9,741 nt of DNA from Ktedonobacter sp. 13_1_20CM_4_53_11 (lineage in GTDB: Bacteria; Chloroflexota; Ktedonobacteria; Ktedonobacterales; Ktedonobacteraceae): positions 1-9,741 of the forward strand of contig MNIY01000190.1 in the NCBI GenBank assembly GCA_001919995.1, read 5' to 3'. Below are positions 6,142-9,741 of this stretch, one piece after another. How positions within the stretch are numbered: the stretch's first letter is position 1; every line of letters starts with the position of its first letter. A model generated the notes under the pieces. The model was not told where the DNA came from. It saw only the letters and a program-made list of their open reading frames with translations, and searched no databases. The position numbers and the translations under genes are program-made.

Positions 6142-6224
6142 CGTAGGGGCCGCAGTGCCCAATTCATTGCGCCCAATAGGATGGATCGTCTCCCCAGGCA
6201 GGCGCAATGAATTGCGCCCCTACG
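6142..6224. repeat. REP-doublet-like (REPIN/MITE-like) inverted repeat
   Basis: Two related units point toward each other. The right unit (6201-6224) reads GGCGCAATGAATTG followed by CGCCCCTACG. The left unit, read on the minus strand from 6173 to 6142, reads GGCGCAATGAATTG, then 8 extra bases, then the same GCCCCTACG-type end. Each unit has its own palindromic core (GCGCAAT..ATTGCGC, with one mismatch in the left unit), and together they form an imperfect hairpin around a 27-bp spacer (6174-6200). This nested design is characteristic of REP doublets. The outer end CTACG contains the kinase stop codon. No transposase or clear target duplication is visible. That it recurs in the genome is assumed from its structure, not seen. 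Confidence 0.6.
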
Positions 6225-8211
6225 ATAATTTCGCTAGCCTATAGCCAACGTCCGGTACGGTCAAAATATACGTTGGATGGCGTGGATCGGCCTCGATCTT
6301 GCGGCGGAGGCGACTGATATAAACCCAGATGAAATCCACTTCACGGTTATATTCTGGCCCCCATACTCGTTCCAGCAGCACCTCATGCGTCAGAACCATC
6401 CCCACGTTGCGCGCCAGCGTACTGAGCAGTTTGTATTCTGTGCGGCTCAACTGTACCGGGCGCCCCTCCAAAAAGACCTGGTGCTGAGCATAATCAATGG
6501 TCAGTTCGCCCGTGGTGAAAATGGCCTGAGGTACCATGTGGTCGCCAGGTGCGGCCCGTCGGCGCAAGAGCGCACGCAAACGCGCCAGCAGTTCTTTCAT
6601 GCCGAACGGCTTTATCACCAGATCATCGGCGCCAAGATCAAACAGCCTTACGCGTTCATCTTCATCGCAATCATCGCAGAGCATGATCACGGGCATCTGC
6701 GCGAATTCGCGCAAACGCTGCAATAGTTCTAGACCACTGATATCGGCCAGGCGCGTCGAGAGCAGGATCAGGTCTGGCTCTTCCAGGTCAAGCTGGCGCA
6801 GGAACTGAATGCCATGATTGACCGTATGTACGCGGTAGGCATGCTCCTCCAGGTTGGCCCGTAGATAGCGCACCAGGCGCGCGTCGCCCTCTGCGACCAG
6901 GACATACGCCCGCTGGCCGGGTTTCAACAAAACGCTACTACGCACCGTAGGTAACGGTAGCGGGCCACTCGGCGACGAGGAGAGTGGTTGCGACTGCCGC
7001 TGTAGCTGCGAGGATAAGCGCGGCGCCAAAGGCAATGTACAGTAAAACGTTGCGCCCTCTCCCAGCCCAGCCGAATCGACCCAGATTGTGCCACCATGAG
7101 CCTCAAATGTCGCTCGAGCAACAGCCAGTCCCAGACCACTTCCACTGGAAGCCGACCCCTCCCGCTGTTGAACACGGTAAAAACGTTCGAAAATACGATC
7201 GAGATGTTCGGGAGCTATCCCCACTCCTTCGTCAGCGATGCTCAGGCGTAACTCGACGTCATTGTTCTCCAGCAAAATAGTGATGGTCCCTCCCTCGGGA
7301 GAGTATGTGACAGCGTTGTTCAGCAGGGAGTGCAAGGCCTGCCCAACGCGCACAGCATCGCAGACCACTACGAGAGGGACAACTGGTGGGATAGTGAGCA
7401 CAAAAGTGTGACGCGGCGCAGCCTTTTGCCAGTGCTCCACGACCTGGCGCAGCAGTTCAGGAATCTGTACCTGTGATAGCTGCAAGGTCTGTGCCCCGGA
7501 ATCGAGCCGCCAGACATCTAGCAGCGTGTTAAGCACATCATATAGGCGGTCCGCGTGTGTATCGATCATCTGCAACATTTCACGTTGCATAATCGGGTCC
7601 CAGCGCGTAGAGTTTCCCAACAACGTCGTGGCACAGCCTTTAATCACCGCGAGTGGGGTCTTCAGTTCATGCGCAGCGAGCGCCAGCGCCTCACCACGAG
7701 ACTCGATAGAGGAGCGTTCCAACGTGATATCATCGAGCAGTATCCCGCGGCCCAACAGATGTCCCGTGCCATCCCACATAGGGAAACAGCGCACGCGCAG
7801 CCAGCGTACCGCCGCATCTGCCAGGGCGATATCTGTCGAAGACTCTTTTTCAGGGGAGAACCAGGCACGATCAAACTCGTCTTGCACAGACTCAGGTTCG
7901 GCCGCTAGGGTCAGGAGTTGTTTCCGCACATCAAAAACGGGCTGCTCAATCAACTCATGGCTGTTGATGCCGAGCAGGCGCACAGCGCTGGCGTTGAAAT
8001 ATGTGACGCGTTCTCGTGAATTTAAGAGCAGAAAGCCGCTGCTCATATTAGCAGCAACTCCCGTGAGCACGCTATATTCTTGTAAGAGTCCGGCAGATAA
8101 AATATCGCTATCTTTTGAATAAATATGTGATGGAGACAACGCGCTCTCTACGGCCCACCAACCACCATTGCTCGTATTTGTATCTGCCCCGTTTCCGGCG
8201 GCGAAATCCAT
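6220..8211 (-). CDS. Soluble PAS histidine kinase fused to a degenerate receiver and a winged-helix DNA-binding domain
   Basis: A 663-residue protein without membrane segments. Order: PAS-like sensor (about 42-166, ending GILLDDITLER); HisKA (about 172-240) with phosphoacceptor His181 in AAHELKTPL; HATPase (about 285-396) with N-box LLNNAVTYSPEGG, G1 DEGVG (327-331), F-box FERFYR and G2 GSGLGLAV; a Ser/Pro/Gln-rich linker (397-432); receiver (435-550); and an OmpR/PhoB-type winged helix (565-660) with recognition-helix residues YISRLRRKIE. All kinase motifs look intact. In the receiver the Asp site is Ser485 (LILLSTRLADISG), the acidic pocket is Glu441-Gly442 and the switch Thr is Cys512, while Lys534 and the GADD segment remain. 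So sensor, kinase and DNA-binding output lie in one chain, but the phosphorylation site between them is lost. GAGG lies 11 nt before the ATG. The stop codon lies in a repeat element. Confidence 0.93.
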   Translation of the reverse strand: MDFAAGNGADTNTSNGGWWAVESALSPSHIYSKDSDILSAGLLQEYSVLTGVAANMSSGFLLLNSRERVTYFNASAVRLLGINSHELIEQPVFDVRKQLLTLAAEPESVQDEFDRAWFSPEKESSTDIALADAAVRWLRVRCFPMWDGTGHLLGRGILLDDITLERSSIESRGEALALAAHELKTPLAVIKGCATTLLGNSTRWDPIMQREMLQMIDTHADRLYDVLNTLLDVWRLDSGAQTLQLSQVQIPELLRQVVEHWQKAAPRHTFVLTIPPVVPLVVVCDAVRVGQALHSLLNNAVTYSPEGGTITILLENNDVELRLSIADEGVGIAPEHLDRIFERFYRVQQREGSASSGSGLGLAVARATFEAHGGTIWVDSAGLGEGATFYCTLPLAPRLSSQLQRQSQPLSSSPSGPLPLPTVRSSVLLKPGQRAYVLVAEGDARLVRYLRANLEEHAYRVHTVNHGIQFLRQLDLEEPDLILLSTRLADISGLELLQRLREFAQMPVIMLCDDCDEDERVRLFDLGADDLVIKPFGMKELLARLRALLRRRAAPGDHMVPQAIFTTGELTIDYAQHQVFLEGRPVQLSRTEYKLLSTLARNVGMVLTHEVLLERVWGPEYNREVDFIWVYISRLRRKIEADPRHPTYILTVPDVGYRLAKLS

Positions 8212-8259
8212 GATACAGGTAACCTCTCCTGGTTGCTTGAGTTTGTCTGGCTCACTTAT

Positions 8260-8288
8260 ATTCTAGCAAACAGGTCAAGTTCTGTTAT
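8260..8288 (-). promoter_or_regulatory. Candidate promoter of the hybrid kinase gene
   Basis: On the minus strand ATAACA (8288-8283, 4 of 6 matches to TTGACA) and TAGAAT (8265-8260, 5 of 6 matches to TATAAT) are separated by exactly 17 bp, predicting a start near 8253 and a leader of about 41 nt. The -35 box overlaps the stop codon of the upstream zinc-ribbon gene. No terminator lies between the two genes, so read-through from upstream is also likely. Assigned by eye only. Confidence 0.35.
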
Positions 8289-8695
8289 TTAGCGACCATG
8301 GCAATCATCACGATGAGGACAAGGTGAAATATCATGGCGACGACGAATCCCCAGGCGATAAAGAGGATCCACTTGCGGTCGTTCAGTATTGAGCGGTACG
8401 AGGAATACGACTCGGGCCAGCGTTCCGAGGCGACTATACCCATTGCTATACGCAGACGTAAGGGAGTCCGGACGGGAGAGCGGCGCATTTCGATGAGCAG
8501 AGACTGGTAGCAGTCATTGCACAGAATCCAGGAACGACGAGGCTCGGGTACACCTTCTGGCTCCATCAGGGGAACTGACCCTGATTTGAGGCGACCGCTA
8601 CAGATTGAACAGCGTTTAGATGTGTGATTTTTTGCCCTGCGGGCGCTCTCTCGACCACCTGCAACGACAGCTCCACTTCTGCTCACTTCTTTCAT
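8285..8695 (-). CDS. Small zinc-ribbon protein with C-terminal membrane anchor (unknown function)
   Basis: With the chosen start this is a 136-residue protein that I do not recognise as a named family. Residues 1-28 are basic and probably disordered. Cys29/Cys32 (CSIC) and Cys59/Cys62 (CNDC), 26 residues apart, form a treble-clef or zinc-ribbon-like metal site. A basic segment follows (RRSPVRTPLRLR, 71-82), then a single C-terminal membrane helix (about 109-132) ending MVAK. The topology suggests a cytoplasmic metal-binding domain tethered to the inner face of the membrane. The ATG at 8695 was chosen because AAAGGA lies upstream at proper spacing. The frame is open to a GTG at 8785, but that has no ribosome site and coincides with the predicted transcription start. 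It lies 73 bp upstream of the kinase gene with no terminator between, so it may be co-transcribed with it. Confidence 0.7.
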   Translation of the reverse strand: MKEVSRSGAVVAGGRESARRAKNHTSKRCSICSGRLKSGSVPLMEPEGVPEPRRSWILCNDCYQSLLIEMRRSPVRTPLRLRIAMGIVASERWPESYSSYRSILNDRKWILFIAWGFVVAMIFHLVLIVMIAMVAK

Positions 8696-8791
8696 CGTCG
8701 TCAATCCTTTCTGTCGCCTGGTCTCCAGGTATCTTGTCTCGCACTTCCGAACGAACACATACTCCAGGGTACAAAAATATTGCACTTTTCT

Positions 8792-8826
8792 ATTCTACCA
8801 CATTTTTTTGTGATAGGTTTGTGATA
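8792..8826 (-). promoter_or_regulatory. Extended -10 promoter with 11-bp-period direct repeat (zinc-ribbon gene)
   Basis: The minus strand shows TGGTAGAAT (8800-8792), an extended -10 element, with predicted start near 8785 and a 90-nt leader. No -35 match exists. Its place is taken by two exact copies of TATCACAAA (8826-8818 and 8815-8807) with an 11-bp period, one helix turn apart, as in sites of OmpR/PhoB-type regulators. A 7-of-8 inverted match (CTACCACA on the plus strand, 8795-8802) overlaps the -10 box. This looks like an activator-dependent promoter. Confidence 0.5.
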
Positions 8827-8870
8827 ACTAGAAGCATACACGAACAACACCGGGTAAGGAGGATACAGAA

Positions 8871-8928
8871 AAGGCGAGCTGTTCGGAGCAATTTGGCACC
8901 CGCCAAATTGCTCCGAACAGCTCGCCTT
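8871..8928 (-). terminator. 27-bp perfect hairpin terminator after oxidase subunit III
   Basis: Two perfect 27-bp arms (8871-8897 and 8902-8928) enclose a 4-nt loop. The stem begins 9 bp after the oxidase subunit III stop and is followed on the minus strand by TTCTGTATCC, with TTTTC straddling the stem end. It closes the oxidase operon and insulates the downstream zinc-ribbon gene. Confidence 0.88.
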
Positions 8929-8937
8929 ACTAACTTA

Positions 8938-9570
8938 TCAGGGGCGCAGCAGGAGGGGAAGCAAGTAGACCGTGCTGACGACGAATATCCACACGAAGTC
9001 AACGAAGTGCCAGTACATCTCACCCGCCTGGACAGCAAAATGATTCTTCGCCGTGAAGTCACCGCGCAGGGCACGAATCAAACAGATGAGTAAGAAAAGT
9101 ATGCCGACAGTGACGTGTAAACCGTGAAAACCAGTCAACGTGTAGAAGGCCGAGCCGAAAGCCTGGTAATGGATTGTAAAATTCGACGCGAACAGGTTTG
9201 TATACTCATACAGCTGGCCTCCCAGGAAGATGGAGCCCAGTACAATCGTGCCAAGAAGACCCAGCACCATATTACGTCGATTCCCCTTGGCGATACTGGC
9301 GCCCGCAAAACGTGCGGGTATACTACTTGCCAGCAGGATGAACGTATTGATCAGGGGAAAGACCACATCCAGGTAATCCCCCGAGGGCAGCTTGAATGCC
9401 CAATGCCCACCCATATTCCTGATTTCAAGGTAAAGATACGCTGCGATTAAGTTGGCGAAGATCAGCGCCTCCGAGGTAATGAAGAAGATCATTCCCCACC
9501 AGCCAAGACTTCGTCCCGCCAATTGATGCTCAGTAGCAGCAGTGATTGGCTCACCTTGAGTAGTACTCAT
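8938..9570 (-). CDS. ctaE: Cytochrome c oxidase subunit III (heme-copper oxidase)
   Basis: A 210-residue five-helix membrane protein of the short bacterial subunit III type. Subunit III binds subunit I of aa3/caa3 oxidases, stabilises it and helps proton uptake. Helices lie at about 23-48, 68-86, 102-122, 142-166 and 186-207. Family motifs are GWWGMIFFITSEALIF (23-38) with the conserved Glu34, GQLYEY (118-123), FYTLTGFHGLHVTVG (142-156) with His149 and His152, and YWHFVDFVWIFV (186-197). The start ATG has GGAG 6 nt upstream in the sequence GGAGAGGAGAATAA. It follows another membrane protein gene after 69 bp and is the last gene of its operon, since a strong hairpin begins 9 bp past the stop. 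A cytochrome o (quinol) oxidase subunit III is less likely, but only subunits I and II would decide. Confidence 0.95.
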   Translation of the reverse strand: MSTTQGEPITAATEHQLAGRSLGWWGMIFFITSEALIFANLIAAYLYLEIRNMGGHWAFKLPSGDYLDVVFPLINTFILLASSIPARFAGASIAKGNRRNMVLGLLGTIVLGSIFLGGQLYEYTNLFASNFTIHYQAFGSAFYTLTGFHGLHVTVGILFLLICLIRALRGDFTAKNHFAVQAGEMYWHFVDFVWIFVVSTVYLLPLLLRP

Positions 9571-9583
9571 TTATTCTCCTCTC

Positions 9584-9634
9584 CCTATCTTGAGGATAGG
9601 TATCTCGCGCCCCTTACCGGTGTATGGAGACACC
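9584..9634 (-). other. Two small stem-loops in the gap before oxidase subunit III
   Basis: The 69-bp gap holds two short perfect inverted repeats: CCTATC (9584-9589) with GATAGG (9595-9600) around a 5-nt loop, and GGTGT (9619-9623) with ACACC (9630-9634) around a 6-nt loop. The first sits directly upstream of the ribosome site of the subunit III gene. They may set mRNA processing or relative expression of the two subunits, but stems this short can arise by chance. Confidence 0.25.
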
Positions 9635-9639
9635 CATCA

Positions 9640-9741
9640 CTATTTCCTTCGTTCAAGCCCCCAACCAACGATGGCAGCAACCGTTAACACCACGCCGATC
9701 CCCAGCACGACCGGGTTGGTGATGAGACCAACGAGCAAAAT
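9640..9741 (-). CDS. C-terminal end of a membrane protein, possibly oxidase subunit I (runs off the window)
   Basis: The last 33 codons and a TAG stop (9642-9640) are present. The peptide starts ILLVGLITNPVVLGIG and ends GWGLERRK, which is one membrane helix followed by a short basic cytoplasmic end. In caa3-type oxidase operons the gene before subunit III is commonly subunit I (ctaD), whose C-terminus also ends in a helix. The catalytic histidines of subunit I would lie outside the window, so this identity rests on gene order alone. A small auxiliary oxidase subunit is the main alternative. Confidence 0.55.
   Translation of the reverse strand: MLLVGLITNPVVLGIGVVLTVAAIVGWGLERRK

Noticed and set aside
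6142..6224. Repeat element considered as the intrinsic terminator of the kinase gene
   Set aside because: The stem is interrupted by an 8-base insert, the spacer is long and no T-run follows; the nested palindromes fit a REP-type repeat better, although some effect on the transcript is possible.
5570..6244. Plus-strand frame of 224 codons across the receiver gene and the repeat region
   Set aside because: Antisense to the receiver gene, rich in Ser, Ala and Arg, no domain, no ribosome site.
7526..8122. Plus-strand frame of 198 codons opposite the kinase sensor domain
   Set aside because: Antisense to the HisKA/PAS region, whose minus-strand motifs are unambiguous.
8696..8785. Upstream extension of the zinc-ribbon protein to a GTG start at 8785
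   Set aside because: The GTG has no ribosome site and coincides with the predicted transcription start; the ATG at 8695 has AAAGGA upstream. Leaderless translation from the GTG cannot be fully excluded.

Overview
All genes recognisable in this window lie on the minus strand, so transcription runs from high to low coordinates. No plausible gene was found on the plus strand, and there is no rRNA, tRNA, CRISPR array or transposase. The gene set suggests a heterotroph with aerobic respiratory genes, possibly a Ktedonobacteria-like member of the Chloroflexota. The grounds are a System I cytochrome c maturation cluster with a Cys-type CcmE, a five-helix caa3-type oxidase subunit III, and soluble PAS histidine kinases fused to receiver and winged-helix domains. 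This assignment is inference from gene content; no marker gene is present.

Layout in the order of transcription. (1) 9741-8938: the end of a membrane protein gene (perhaps oxidase subunit I), then cytochrome c oxidase subunit III, closed by a 27-bp perfect hairpin terminator. (2) 8826-5325: a small zinc-ribbon membrane protein; a 663-residue soluble PAS histidine kinase fused to a receiver and an OmpR/PhoB-type winged helix; a REP-doublet-like repeat that supplies the kinase stop codon; and a receiver protein with a C-terminal membrane hairpin, closed by a 24-bp perfect hairpin. (3) 5257-4509: a DJ-1/PfpI-family protein preceded by a 21-bp-period direct repeat and followed by a 25-bp perfect hairpin. 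(4) 4411-1: a tightly packed c-type cytochrome maturation operon in the order TlpA/CcmG-like thioredoxin, CopD-like membrane protein, ccmE, ccmF, ccmH and a truncated CcmI-like gene. Gaps are 8, 21 and 30 bp, then overlaps of 4 bp and 1 bp.

The maturation operon and the oxidase genes fit together: CcmE carries heme, CcmF and CcmH attach it to apocytochrome, the thioredoxin keeps the CXXCH cysteines reduced, and the oxidase is fed by the resulting cytochromes. No ccmABCD genes are visible here.

The most unusual content is the signalling block. The kinase has intact catalytic motifs, but its own receiver has Ser in place of the phosphorylatable Asp. The neighbouring membrane-tethered receiver keeps the Asp and the Lys but lacks other conserved switch residues. 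The CcmE is also odd: its heme-binding motif reads CxxxF instead of HxxxY or CxxxY, and it has an additional CxxC pair.
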